Notes under the pieces: generated by a model
What the model was told of the DNA's origin: nothing
The model's database searches: none
What the model saw: the letters and a program-made list of their open reading frames with translations, nothing else
Assembly (NCBI GenBank): GCA_016189835.1
Contig: JACPRU010000065.1
Span: 1-64,000, forward strand
DNA: 64,000 nt
Reading direction: 5' to 3'
Origin: Deltaproteobacteria bacterium
GTDB lineage: Bacteria > Desulfobacterota > Binatia > JACPRU01
Part shown: positions 21,279 through 29,766 of the stretch, piece by piece
Layout: each line of letters starts with the position of its first letter
How positions within the stretch are numbered: position 1 is the first letter of the stretch
Translations under genes and position numbers: made by a program

Positions 21279-21482
21279 ATGAACAGAGGACCGAGGCCGA
21301 TGCGGGAGGACGTTCCGAACGACGCGCCGCGGGCGGGAGACGCCGTGGACGCGACGACGATTCTCGACAACGTCGTTCGTCTCGATCAGATGCTCGATGA
21401 GAGCACGCGCCGAGAGCTCGCCGCGCTGCCCTATCTCGAGCTTTCGAAGCACCTGAAGATCAAGAAGACGGGCTCGGACTAG
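21279..21482 (+). CDS. small unknown protein
   Basis: A 67-residue ORF starting at the ATG at 21279, preceded by GGAGGGTGAG. The C-terminal part (ILDNVVRLDQMLDESTRREL, then LPYLELSKHLKI) looks like two amphipathic helices; the N-terminus is likely disordered. A TATCAT at 21222-21227 may be a -10 element. The gene diverges from uvrA and converges on the nucleotidyltransferase, overlapping its stop by four bases. I do not recognise it. Composition and ribosome site make it plausible. Confidence 0.6.
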   Translation: MNRGPRPMREDVPNDAPRAGDAVDATTILDNVVRLDQMLDESTRRELAALPYLELSKHLKIKKTGSD

Positions 21483-22246
21483 CGCCGCAGCCACGCCTCG
21501 GCGCGCTCGAGATCCTGCGGCGTGCCGACGTCGCTCCAGAAGCCTTCGAGCGGGAAGGCATGAACCGCGAGACCGGCGGCGATCATCGCGGCGATGGCCT
21601 CGGGAATCTCGTACTCGCTGCGCGGCGACGGGCGCACCGCGGCGGCATGCTCGAACACGGCGGAGGAGAACACGGCGATGCCCGCGTTGTTCCAGTGCGT
21701 CGCGGCGGTGCCGGGGGGCGGTTTCTCGACGATGCGCTCGATGCGCCCGTCCTCGCCGACGTACACCGCGGCGCCGCGGCACGGGTCCTCCACCCAGTTC
21801 ACGCCGAGCAGGCCGTCGGCCCGCAGCGCGGCGAACTTCGCGAGCATCGACGGGTAGTTGCTCCGCTCGGTCAGGATGTCGCCCCAGGCGAGCACGAAGG
21901 CGCGGGAGTCGACGGCGTCGCGGGCGAGCAGCAGCGCGCGCGCGGTGCCGTCCCGCACCTCCTGGCGCCGGTAGGCGATCCGCACCGCGAAGCGCCGGCC
22001 GTCCCCGAAATACCTCTCGATCCGCTCGGCCCGGTAGCCGGTGACGAGCACGAACCGTTCGATCCCCGCCGCGCGCAGGGCGAGCAGGATGTGCTCGAGG
22101 AGCGGTCGTCCGGCGACCGGCAGCATCGGCTTGGGGAGGCTCTCCGTGAGACCCTTCATGCGGGTCCCCCGGCCGGCGGCGAGGATCACGCAGTCGCGAA
22201 CGGCGCGGGGCTCGCTCGGGTGCCGTTCCCGCTCGCGCGCGGCCAT
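21479..22246 (-). CDS. NDP-sugar nucleotidyltransferase
   Basis: Transfers a nucleotidyl group to a sugar phosphate, giving an activated sugar for cell-envelope synthesis. The GT-A type fold starts VILAAGRGTRM, then SLPKPMLPVAGRPLLEHIL; a metal-binding aspartate is in LAWGDILTE and the end FWSDVGTPQDLERAEAWL is typical of RmlA/MurU-like enzymes. I start at the ATG reading MAARERER at 22246; the longer ORF reads through the neighbour's leader. It lacks the left-handed helix of GlmU. Which sugar it uses cannot be told. It might complement the truncated GlmU at 36827-37513, but motifs favour a different sugar. Confidence 0.87.
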   Translation of the reverse strand: MAARERERHPSEPRAVRDCVILAAGRGTRMKGLTESLPKPMLPVAGRPLLEHILLALRAAGIERFVLVTGYRAERIERYFGDGRRFAVRIAYRRQEVRDGTARALLLARDAVDSRAFVLAWGDILTERSNYPSMLAKFAALRADGLLGVNWVEDPCRGAAVYVGEDGRIERIVEKPPPGTAATHWNNAGIAVFSSAVFEHAAAVRPSPRSEYEIPEAIAAMIAAGLAVHAFPLEGFWSDVGTPQDLERAEAWLRR

Positions 22247-22343
22247 GGAGCGATCCTGCTTGACGGCCGACGGCGGTGCAAGCGTCGACTCCAAGTTGCC
22301 CTTGTCTCGAAAAACGGGTGGGATTATTGTGGTCTTTGGGCTC

Positions 22344-22871
22344 ATGGGCGAAGGCCATACGGGCAAGATCTACTTTCTCAGCGAACGAGGGCGCCGGTCG
22401 ACGCCGCGCGTGGTGCGCAAGCGCAGCGAGCCGCCGAGCGGCTCGCCTCCCGAGGGCCGCCGGCCGTCTCCTCAGGAGACCACCTGGCTGTCGCGCGCGC
22501 TGTTCATCGAGGGAATGTATTTCACGCTGCTCTGGCTCGCGGAGGGAACGGACTTCTTCGCCTTCGAGCCCGACAGCCCGCTCCGCCAGTGGATCTATTC
22601 GTTCTTCCCCGCGGAGATCTTCGTCGCGGCGATGGCGATTGTCGGCGCCTACCAGCTCCAGCGCCACGCCGGCGAGCGAGACGTCTTCCCGCTCGTCGCC
22701 GCAGGGGGCCTGGTGTTGCTCGCGCTCGAGCGCCTGACGCTGCTCATCGCCGGCGGCTTCCGCCACGACCTCACGCCGGGCGAGCGTCTGGAGATCACCG
22801 CCATGGGGATCTGCATGTGCGTCGGCGTGTGGACGGTGTCGCACTCCCTCCGCTACCGGGCGGACCGATGA
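22344..22871 (+). CDS. membrane protein of unknown function
   Basis: A 175-residue protein. The first 45 residues are basic and proline-rich (RRSTPRVVRKRSEPPSG); about three to four hydrophobic segments follow (for example YSFFPAEIFVAAMAIVGAYQ and DVFPLVAAGGLVLLALERL). It ends 12 bases before the DUF58 gene and reads the same way, so it probably opens that operon. No enzyme motif is visible. The ATG at 22344 is chosen because the ORF further upstream overlaps the opposite-strand nucleotidyltransferase. Confidence 0.7.
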   Translation: MGEGHTGKIYFLSERGRRSTPRVVRKRSEPPSGSPPEGRRPSPQETTWLSRALFIEGMYFTLLWLAEGTDFFAFEPDSPLRQWIYSFFPAEIFVAAMAIVGAYQLQRHAGERDVFPLVAAGGLVLLALERLTLLIAGGFRHDLTPGERLEITAMGICMCVGVWTVSHSLRYRADR

Positions 22872-22883
22872 CGGTGTGAGCCG

Positions 22884-23840
22884 TTGCCGGTGCTGCGCGA
22901 CCGGTTGTCGTTGCGGCGATCCGCCGCGATCACCGAGGACCCGTTCGACCCGGGTCTGTTCTCGATGATCGATCGCATGCGGCTGCGGATCACCCGAGCG
23001 TATGGGGCTCGCGCGGGGGAGACGCCGGTGCGCGGCCTCACCCAGGAGTCGGGGATCGAGATCGAGAGCTTCAAGACCTACGCGCCGGGTGACGACATCC
23101 GGTACGTCGATTGGAACGCCGTGGGGCGGCTCGACCAGCTGCTCACGCGGCGCTTCGTGGCCGAACGTGAGATCCCCGTGCACCTGCTGATCGACGCCAG
23201 CGCCTCGATGGCGACGCCCGCGGCGGATCGCAAGTTCGCCTTCGCCGTGCGGCTGGTGGCCGCGCTCGCCTACATCGCGCTCAATAACAACGATCCGGTC
23301 CGCGTGGCGGCGCTGCATCACGGGCCCGCCGGACCGCAGGTGATGGAATCGCCGATGCTCCACCATCACGGTCGGTTCCTGCGCTTGAAGCCCGTGCTGG
23401 CGGACCTCGCGGCTTCGGGGCGGACGGCCCTGCTGGAGGGCGTCACCCAGTACCTGGGGCGTCACCGCGAGCGCGGGGTCGCTCTGCTGGCGTCCGATTT
23501 CCTGGTGCCCGCCGAGGTCTACGAGACGGCGTTGTCTCGCCTGCTCGCCCACCGTCTGCAGGTGCACGCGATCCAGGTGGTCGGCGAGGAGGAGCGGGAT
23601 CTCGGTCGCACGGGCGGCCGTCTGCGGCTGCGGGACGTCGAGACCGGAGCGACGCGCGAGATCGTGCTGTCGGCGGCGCAGCGCCGGCGCTACGCCGCCG
23701 CGTTCGCCGAGCGCATCGAGAAGATCCGCGGGTTCTGCCACGGCGCCGGGATCGGTCACGCCGTGGTCTGCCCGCGCGACGGCGTCGAGCATTGCTTGAC
23801 CCAGATTCTCTCCGTCTCGGGGATGTTGCGGCTGCGCTGA
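22884..23840 (+). CDS. DUF58 protein (VWA-like)
   Basis: DUF58 proteins are VWA-fold partners found beside MoxR ATPases and Bat-type membrane proteins. Here the DUF58 hallmark GDDIRYVDWNAVGR lies near residue 70, followed by REIPVHLLIDASASM with an intact DxSxS metal site. The 318-residue length is normal. It uses a TTG start after a GAGCCG leader. It is followed six bases later by the BatA-like gene. The cluster's substrates are unknown; in other bacteria such sets influence envelope stress and motility. Confidence 0.88.
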   Translation: MPVLRDRLSLRRSAAITEDPFDPGLFSMIDRMRLRITRAYGARAGETPVRGLTQESGIEIESFKTYAPGDDIRYVDWNAVGRLDQLLTRRFVAEREIPVHLLIDASASMATPAADRKFAFAVRLVAALAYIALNNNDPVRVAALHHGPAGPQVMESPMLHHHGRFLRLKPVLADLAASGRTALLEGVTQYLGRHRERGVALLASDFLVPAEVYETALSRLLAHRLQVHAIQVVGEEERDLGRTGGRLRLRDVETGATREIVLSAAQRRRYAAAFAERIEKIRGFCHGAGIGHAVVCPRDGVEHCLTQILSVSGMLRLR

Positions 23841-23846
23841 GCGACG

Positions 23847-25733
23847 ATGGGATTTTCGGCGCCCTACGGGCTCGTCTCGCTGCTCTTCCTCGTGCTGCTG
23901 GTGTTGCTGCATCGGCGCCGCCGTCAGCAGCGCGACCTCGACGTCTCGAGTCTGCTCCTGTGGCAGGCGGTTCCCGATGAGCCTGCGCGGGACAGGGTGC
24001 GGCCCAATCTCCTGCTCGCGGTCCAGCTCGCGTTGCTCGGCGCGCTCGCCCTGTCCGTGGCTCGTCCGTACTGGGTCGAGCGCGCGGCGTCGGTGACCGG
24101 CGGCAGAGCGGTGCTGCTCTTCGATGCCTCGGCGAGCATGCAGACGCTGGAACGAGGCGAGCGCCGCTTCGACCAGGCCCGGCGACGGGCCGGCGAGGTG
24201 CTCGCCGGCCTCGGCGAGGGCGTAGAGGTGATGATGATCGAGGTCGCCGCCCACCCCCGGGTGGTGGTCGCGTTCACGCGCGACCGCAGCCTGCTCGCCC
24301 GCGCCCTCGAGGGACTGGAGCCCGGCGATGGTCCGACTCGGCTGTCGCTCGGCGTGCAGTTCGCCCACTCCGTCGCCGGCGGCGGCCAGGGGCCTCTGGA
24401 GATCGACGTGTTCACCGACCTGCCCCGGCAAGAGCTGGCGTTCTCGCCCGCCGCCGGCGAGCGGTTGCGGTACTTCCGCTTCGGCCGCAGCGACGACAAC
24501 GTGGCGCTGGCCGGGCTGCGCGTTCACCAGAACGCGTTTCAGGATGCCGACGAGGCCCGCGGCTACGCGCTCGTCAAGAACTACGCGCATCGACCGAAGG
24601 AGCTCGAGCTGCACGTGGCGCTCGACGCCAAACCGGTGCTCGACGAGACGCTGCACCTCGCGGCGCGCGAGTCGCGCATGGTGCCGATCGGCCGGCTCGG
24701 TCGGCCGGGCAGGCTCGAAGCGCGGCTCGACGTCGCGGACGCGCTGGCGGTGGACAACCGAGCGATCGCCTTCGTCCGGCCGGCCCGCAAGATCCGGGTC
24801 GTGGCCGTGAGCACCAAGCCGGCGGTGGTCGACGACCTGAAAGCGCTGGCACGCGGCGTCCCCGCGCTCGATCTGCGTCCGGTGGCGCCGACGGAGGTCC
24901 GTGGCGAAGATCTGACGCGAGCCGATCTCGTGGTGTTCCACGACTTCGCGCCGCGTATCGCGCCCGCGGTCAACGCCCTGTACGTCTATCCGCCGGCGTC
25001 GAGCGCGCTCTTCCCGTCGAAGCGCGACGTCGTGTCGGCGCAGATCCTCGACTGGAACGAGTCGGATCCGGTGCTGCTCGACCTTCGCTACCTCGAGGCG
25101 CTCGCGCTCGACCGGTCGCGCCTGCTCGACCTTCCACCCTGGGCGCACATGCTGCTCAGCTCCCGCGCCGAGGGCCGCGAGTTTCCGCTCGCCTTCGGCG
25201 GAGAGACCGACGGCCACCGGGTGATCTGCTTCGCCTTCGACCTGGAAGGCCGGTCGCTCGTGCGCAGCGAGAATCTCAGCCTGCTCTTGCTGGTGTTGAA
25301 CGCGCTGCGATGGCTGACGCCGCCGGACTCCGGCGCTCCGCTGCAGATCGACGTCGGCGAGAGCTATCGCGAATCGCTGCGAGAGCCGGTCGCGTTCACG
25401 GTGACCGCGCCGGACGGCAGGGCCGAGGCCCGCGCGCCCACCCTGCGCCTGGCGGTGGAGCCGACGCGCGCGGGAGAATACCGGATCGACGGCGGAGCGA
25501 TTCATCGCACGATCCTCGCCAACCTGTTCGACGGCGAGGAATCGGACGTCGGCCGCGCGGACGGGCCCGGTGAAGAGAGCGTCGACGGCGCCGCCGCGCC
25601 GCGCCCGATGGTCTCGGCGACGATGCTCCACGAGTTCGGCCGGGCGCTGCTTCTCGCCGGCTTCCTGCTCGCGCTGGCCGAGTGGGGCTACTGGGGGTGG
25701 CTGCAACGCCGCCGGAGGCCGCATGTGGACTGA
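23847..25733 (+). CDS. BatA-like membrane protein with VWA domain
   Basis: A 628-residue inner-membrane protein: two N-terminal hydrophobic segments (about residues 8-22 and 53-68), a VWA domain opening RAVLLFDASASMQTLE with the metal site, then a long, probably periplasmic beta-rich region, and a final hydrophobic segment (LLLAGFLLALAEWGYWGW) followed by a basic tail. This is the BatA N-terminal (aerotolerance) layout. It overlaps the next gene by 11 bases. It likely acts with the DUF58 protein before it and the double-VWA protein after it. Confidence 0.87.
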   Translation: MGFSAPYGLVSLLFLVLLVLLHRRRRQQRDLDVSSLLLWQAVPDEPARDRVRPNLLLAVQLALLGALALSVARPYWVERAASVTGGRAVLLFDASASMQTLERGERRFDQARRRAGEVLAGLGEGVEVMMIEVAAHPRVVVAFTRDRSLLARALEGLEPGDGPTRLSLGVQFAHSVAGGGQGPLEIDVFTDLPRQELAFSPAAGERLRYFRFGRSDDNVALAGLRVHQNAFQDADEARGYALVKNYAHRPKELELHVALDAKPVLDETLHLAARESRMVPIGRLGRPGRLEARLDVADALAVDNRAIAFVRPARKIRVVAVSTKPAVVDDLKALARGVPALDLRPVAPTEVRGEDLTRADLVVFHDFAPRIAPAVNALYVYPPASSALFPSKRDVVSAQILDWNESDPVLLDLRYLEALALDRSRLLDLPPWAHMLLSSRAEGREFPLAFGGETDGHRVICFAFDLEGRSLVRSENLSLLLLVLNALRWLTPPDSGAPLQIDVGESYRESLREPVAFTVTAPDGRAEARAPTLRLAVEPTRAGEYRIDGGAIHRTILANLFDGEESDVGRADGPGEESVDGAAAPRPMVSATMLHEFGRALLLAGFLLALAEWGYWGWLQRRRRPHVD

Positions 25734-28380
25734 CCTGCTGTCGGGCGCGGCGGCGCTGGCGGTCGATGCGCCGTGGCGGCTGTGGCTGCTCGCGCCCGGC
25801 TCGGCGGTCGTGGTCGCGGCGGTGTGGCGTGCCGGGGGCGGCCGAGCCGTGTACGCCTCCGCGGCGCTGCGGCTGGCGGCGGTGGCGCTGCTGGTGTTCG
25901 CCGTGGCGGGGCTGTCGCTGCGGACCCGCGAGGAGGCGCAGGACCTGTGCATCGTGCTGTCGGCCGACGCCTCCTCGAGCGTCGACGGCGGCGCCGAGCG
26001 CGTGGCCGGGGAGATCGGGCGCGAGCTGGCGGCGAAGCTGCGGCCCTCGGACCAGCTCGGCCTGATCGCGTTCGCCCGCCAGGCCGAGGTCGTCGCCTGG
26101 CCGTCCGCGCCGCCGCGCCCGCCGAGCGCCGCCGAGGTGAAGCTCGATCGCTCCGCGACGCGGCTGGCCTCCGGCATCGAGGCCGCGGTGCCGCTCTGCC
26201 CGGAGGGCAGCGAGCGGAAGATCGTGCTCGTGACCGACGGCAACGAGACGCTCGGCGACGCCCGACGGGCGGCCGAGCTCGCGCGCCAGACCGACACGCG
26301 CGTCTACGCCGTCGCGCTCGGCGCCGGAGGCGACGACGGCCCGTCGCTCGAGAAGTTGACCGCGCCTCCGCTGGTGCGCGAGGGGTCGGTATTTCCGGTG
26401 CGGGCGCTCGTGCGCAACGGCGGCGCGCAACCCAGGAGCGCGACGATCGAGGTCCTGGTCGACGGCCAGACCGCCTCGCGAGCGGAGGTGCGCCTCGATC
26501 CCGGCATCAACGTCTTCGAGATCCCCTACCAGTTGCACGAGAAGGGCTCCTATCGGCTCGCCGCGCGGCTCGCCGGCGACGGTGCGTCGCGCGAGCAGCG
26601 CAGGGAGATGTCGCTCGCGGTCGCCGGGCCGGTCCGCGCGCTGGTCGTCGGACGCAGCCGCGACAGCGCGCTCGCCAAGGCGCTGCAGCTCCGCGAGGTG
26701 GCGGTCGAGTTCCGCGAGCCGGCGGGCTTCCCGAAGCTCGAGGACCTGCTGCAGTTCCACTGCGTGATCTTCGACGACGTCGCGCGCAAGGAGCTTTCCG
26801 ACGCCGCCCTGGAGGCGCTGGAGTCCTACGTCAAGGACTTCGGAGGCGGATTCCTGATGACCGGCGGCGCGCGCAGCTTCGGGGACAAGGGCTACCAGAA
26901 GTCCGCGGTCGAGAGGGTCCTGCCGGTCCACCTGATCGAGCAGGAGCAGAAGCCCAAGGGCCGGCCGCCGATTGGCGTCTTCCTGCTCGTCGATCGATCG
27001 AACAGCATGAGCTACAACAGCCGGCGCCACGACATGCGCGACGGCGAGAAGATGAAGTACGCGCGCGCCGCCGCGCTGGCCCTGGTCGAGCAGCTGCGGC
27101 CCGAGGACCGGATCGGCGTGATCGCCTTCGACTCGGACCCGTACGTGCTCGGTCCGCTGCGGCCGCTTTCCGAGCAGCGCTCGGTGCTCGAGGACCGCAT
27201 CTCGCGCCTGGTTCCGGGAGGCGGCACGGACTTCAAGGCGGCGATGGAGATCGCCACCGCGCAGCTCGTGCAGAGCGGGCTGAAGACGCTGCACGTCATC
27301 CTGCTCACCGACGGCGATACCAACCGCGGCGCCGCCGACCACGTCGCGGTGACTCAGGCGATGGCCCGGCTCGGGATCAGCGTCACCACCGTCCGCATCG
27401 GCGACGACGACGTCAACCTGGCCTTCCTCGAGCAGATCTCGCAGGACACAGGCGGCCGCTTCTACCACGTCGAGGACATCGAGCTGCTGCCGCAGCTGAT
27501 CGTCAACGACACCCGTCAGGCGCGCGGCGACAAGGGCGAAGGCGTCCCGCCGGTCGAAGAGAAGCCCGGGGGAGCGCCGCTCGAGGGCCCGCGCCGGCCC
27601 GACATCGGCGAGGCCACGGAAGTGGTGCGTGGGCTCTCCGCGCGGGAGCTCCCTGTCGTACGCTCCGTGCCGCAGAGCAAGCTGAAGAACGGCGCCGATC
27701 TCGTCCTCTACGTCGGCGCCGGGACGCAGAAGCTGCCGCTGCTCGCCACCTGGCAGTACGGTCTGGGCCGGGCGGCCGCCTTCCCGCTCGATCCGGCGCA
27801 GCCGGATGCCGCAATCTGGTCCGCCTGGCCGGGCTTCGCGAAGCTCTGGTCGCAGCTCGTTCGCTGGGCGATCCGCGAGGAGGCACCGTGGGAGACGAAG
27901 CAGTCGGTGCGCCTGCGCGACGGCACGCCGTTCCTCGAAGTCCAGACCTTCGACGATCTCGCCGGCGGGATCGACGCGCAGGTGTTCCTCCAGCCGGATC
28001 GTCCGCTCGAGGTGGCGCTCACGCCGGTGGCGCCGCGGCTGTTCCGCGCTCCGTTGCCACCGCTGCCCGCGGGCCGCTACGCGTTGCTGCTGACGCGGCA
28101 GGACGCCGGACACCCGGTGCAGAAGCGGGAGATGCTCACGGTGGACGCGTCGACGATCGAATCGGCGGACGCCGAGCAGGCGCGCCGGCTCCCCGACCTC
28201 GATCTGCTGCGCGAGATCAGCACCGAGACCGGCGGGTCGCTCAACCCGACGAACGACGAGCTGCTCGCTCGCCACGGCGCGAGCCACGCGAAGCGACATC
28301 GCCTCGACGGGATGCTGGTGGTCCTGGCGCTGTCGGCGCTGCTCGCCGACATGGCGCTGCGCATGCGCGCCGAGCCCTGA
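25723..28380 (+). CDS. membrane protein with two VWA domains and a GATase-like domain
   Basis: An 885-residue protein starting at the ATG within the 3' end of the BatA-like gene. Two hydrophobic segments (about 15-60) lead to a first VWA domain (IVLSADASSSVDGG). A beta-rich region and a glutamine-amidotransferase-like segment follow (SYVKDFGGGFLMTGGARSFG), as in the DUF1355-type proteins of MoxR clusters. A second VWA domain comes next (VFLLVDRSNSMSYNS, PGGGTDFKAA, ILLTDGDTN). A C-terminal hydrophobic segment is present. The GATase-like part keeps no obvious catalytic cysteine, so it is probably structural. Confidence 0.85.
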   Translation: MWTDLLSGAAALAVDAPWRLWLLAPGSAVVVAAVWRAGGGRAVYASAALRLAAVALLVFAVAGLSLRTREEAQDLCIVLSADASSSVDGGAERVAGEIGRELAAKLRPSDQLGLIAFARQAEVVAWPSAPPRPPSAAEVKLDRSATRLASGIEAAVPLCPEGSERKIVLVTDGNETLGDARRAAELARQTDTRVYAVALGAGGDDGPSLEKLTAPPLVREGSVFPVRALVRNGGAQPRSATIEVLVDGQTASRAEVRLDPGINVFEIPYQLHEKGSYRLAARLAGDGASREQRREMSLAVAGPVRALVVGRSRDSALAKALQLREVAVEFREPAGFPKLEDLLQFHCVIFDDVARKELSDAALEALESYVKDFGGGFLMTGGARSFGDKGYQKSAVERVLPVHLIEQEQKPKGRPPIGVFLLVDRSNSMSYNSRRHDMRDGEKMKYARAAALALVEQLRPEDRIGVIAFDSDPYVLGPLRPLSEQRSVLEDRISRLVPGGGTDFKAAMEIATAQLVQSGLKTLHVILLTDGDTNRGAADHVAVTQAMARLGISVTTVRIGDDDVNLAFLEQISQDTGGRFYHVEDIELLPQLIVNDTRQARGDKGEGVPPVEEKPGGAPLEGPRRPDIGEATEVVRGLSARELPVVRSVPQSKLKNGADLVLYVGAGTQKLPLLATWQYGLGRAAAFPLDPAQPDAAIWSAWPGFAKLWSQLVRWAIREEAPWETKQSVRLRDGTPFLEVQTFDDLAGGIDAQVFLQPDRPLEVALTPVAPRLFRAPLPPLPAGRYALLLTRQDAGHPVQKREMLTVDASTIESADAEQARRLPDLDLLREISTETGGSLNPTNDELLARHGASHAKRHRLDGMLVVLALSALLADMALRMRAEP

Positions 28381-28465
28381 AGGAGTCTGCGCGCGCTGGC
28401 GTCATCGACACGGGTCGGAGCAGCAGCTACATCTAGCCGGCGAAGCGCGCTCTGCGAGGTCCACC

Positions 28466-29239
28466 ATGCGAATCGTTCCGGTTCCCGTTCTGCTCGACAA
28501 CTACGCGTATCTGGTGATCGCCGAATCCGGCGCCGCCGCGGTGGTCGACCCCTCGGAAGCGGCACCGGTGCTGCGCGCCGTGGAGCGCGAGGGCGCCACC
28601 CTGGCGGCCATCTGGAACACCCATCACCACTGGGACCACGTCGGCGGCAACCGCGACTTACTGATCGCGCATCCCGACCTGCGAGTGGTTGGATACGCGG
28701 GCGACCGCGCGCGCATCCCGGGGATCACCGACCCGGTGGAGGACGGAGCCCAGTTCGATTTCGGCGGCGGCATGGTTCGCGTGATCTTCGTCCCCGCGCA
28801 CACGAGCGGGCACGTCGCCTACCATCTGCCGCTACAAAACGCGGTCTTCACGGGCGATACGCTGTTCGCCGGCGGCTGCGGCCGGCTGTTCGAAGGCGAC
28901 GCGCGCATGATGTCCGACTCGCTCGGCCGACTGACCGCGCTGTCCGCCGACACGCGGGTGTTCTGCGGCCACGAGTACACCGAGAAGAACCTGCGGTTCG
29001 CGCTGACGCTCGAGCCGAGCAACGCCGAGCTCGCCGCGAAGTACCGGCGGGTCGAAGCACAGGTGGGGCGTGGCGAGCCGACGGTCCCGACCACCATCGC
29101 GGAGGAGCTGGCCACCAACCCATTCCTGCGCCCGAGCAGCGAGGAGCTTCGCCGGGTGGTGCTGGCGAAGTTTCCTGATTGTCCGGACGATCCGATCGCG
29201 GTCTTCGCCAAGACGCGCGAGCTCAAGGATTCATTCTGA
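28466..29239 (+). CDS. gloB: hydroxyacylglutathione hydrolase (glyoxalase II)
   Basis: Hydrolyses S-lactoylglutathione to lactate and glutathione, the second step of methylglyoxal detoxification. The metallo-beta-lactamase fold shows the binuclear site THHHWDHVGG near residue 52, the metal ligands HTSGH and FTGDTLF, and CGHEYT near residue 170. The C-terminal domain carries NPFLR and the family end. The 257-residue length equals typical GloB. It stands 85 bases after the VWA cluster and may be separate from it. Confidence 0.95.
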   Translation: MRIVPVPVLLDNYAYLVIAESGAAAVVDPSEAAPVLRAVEREGATLAAIWNTHHHWDHVGGNRDLLIAHPDLRVVGYAGDRARIPGITDPVEDGAQFDFGGGMVRVIFVPAHTSGHVAYHLPLQNAVFTGDTLFAGGCGRLFEGDARMMSDSLGRLTALSADTRVFCGHEYTEKNLRFALTLEPSNAELAAKYRRVEAQVGRGEPTVPTTIAEELATNPFLRPSSEELRRVVLAKFPDCPDDPIAVFAKTRELKDSF

Positions 29240-29454
29240 TCCAACCGGCGATACAAGCCGCTGATTTCATTGCGTTACAAATGTTTTGCGGATGGATGCA
29301 GTGGCGGGCGTGGCGCGGCTCCATTCTTGCTTTACATTGGGCGAGAACACCGCTGTCGACGGATCACCGCACCCGTCGGCGTGTGGTTCGGGTTTGATAG
29401 CTGTGGCGAAGAGAAGAGCTTTCGTTCTATTATGAATAGCAGGAGGAGTTTGAA

Positions 29455-29745
29455 TTGAAACGCATTCCCGGAATCCGGCCTCGCTTCACGCGCTGTACGA
29501 TCGTGCGTCCTGACGGGAGCGTTCTGGAAGCATGGGAGATGTTCGTCGGAGATCGCTCCTACGGGCGGTCGAACAGCCGGAGCGCGCTGCTCAAATCGTG
29601 GGAAGCCCGCCTGGAGGAAGCCGAGAACGGACGACCTTTCGCATTTCGGCCCATGTACCGTCGCTCGCATCATCCCGAGCGCGCGGCCACCAAGCGCACC
29701 GACGAGAAGACCAATCGCAGCAACGCCAGCCGACGCGGTTCCTGA
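29455..29745 (+). CDS. small basic unknown protein
   Basis: A 96-residue ORF with a TTG start behind a very good AGGAGGAG ribosome site. It has an N-terminal beta-rich part (RFTRCTIVRPDGSVLEAWEM) and a basic, low-complexity tail with many R, S and N residues. A TATTAT that could serve as a -10 element lies at 29428-29433 in an unusually AT-rich leader (29240-29454) that holds nothing else I can name. I do not recognise the family. The strong ribosome site argues for translation. Confidence 0.55.
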   Translation: MKRIPGIRPRFTRCTIVRPDGSVLEAWEMFVGDRSYGRSNSRSALLKSWEARLEEAENGRPFAFRPMYRRSHHPERAATKRTDEKTNRSNASRRGS

Positions 29746-29766
29746 GCGGGCCGTCGAGCCGCCGCT

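Noticed and set aside
21141-26297. 1718-residue minus-strand ORF
   Set aside because: Shadow of the plus-strand DUF58/BatA/VWA genes and an alternate frame of the nucleotidyltransferase.
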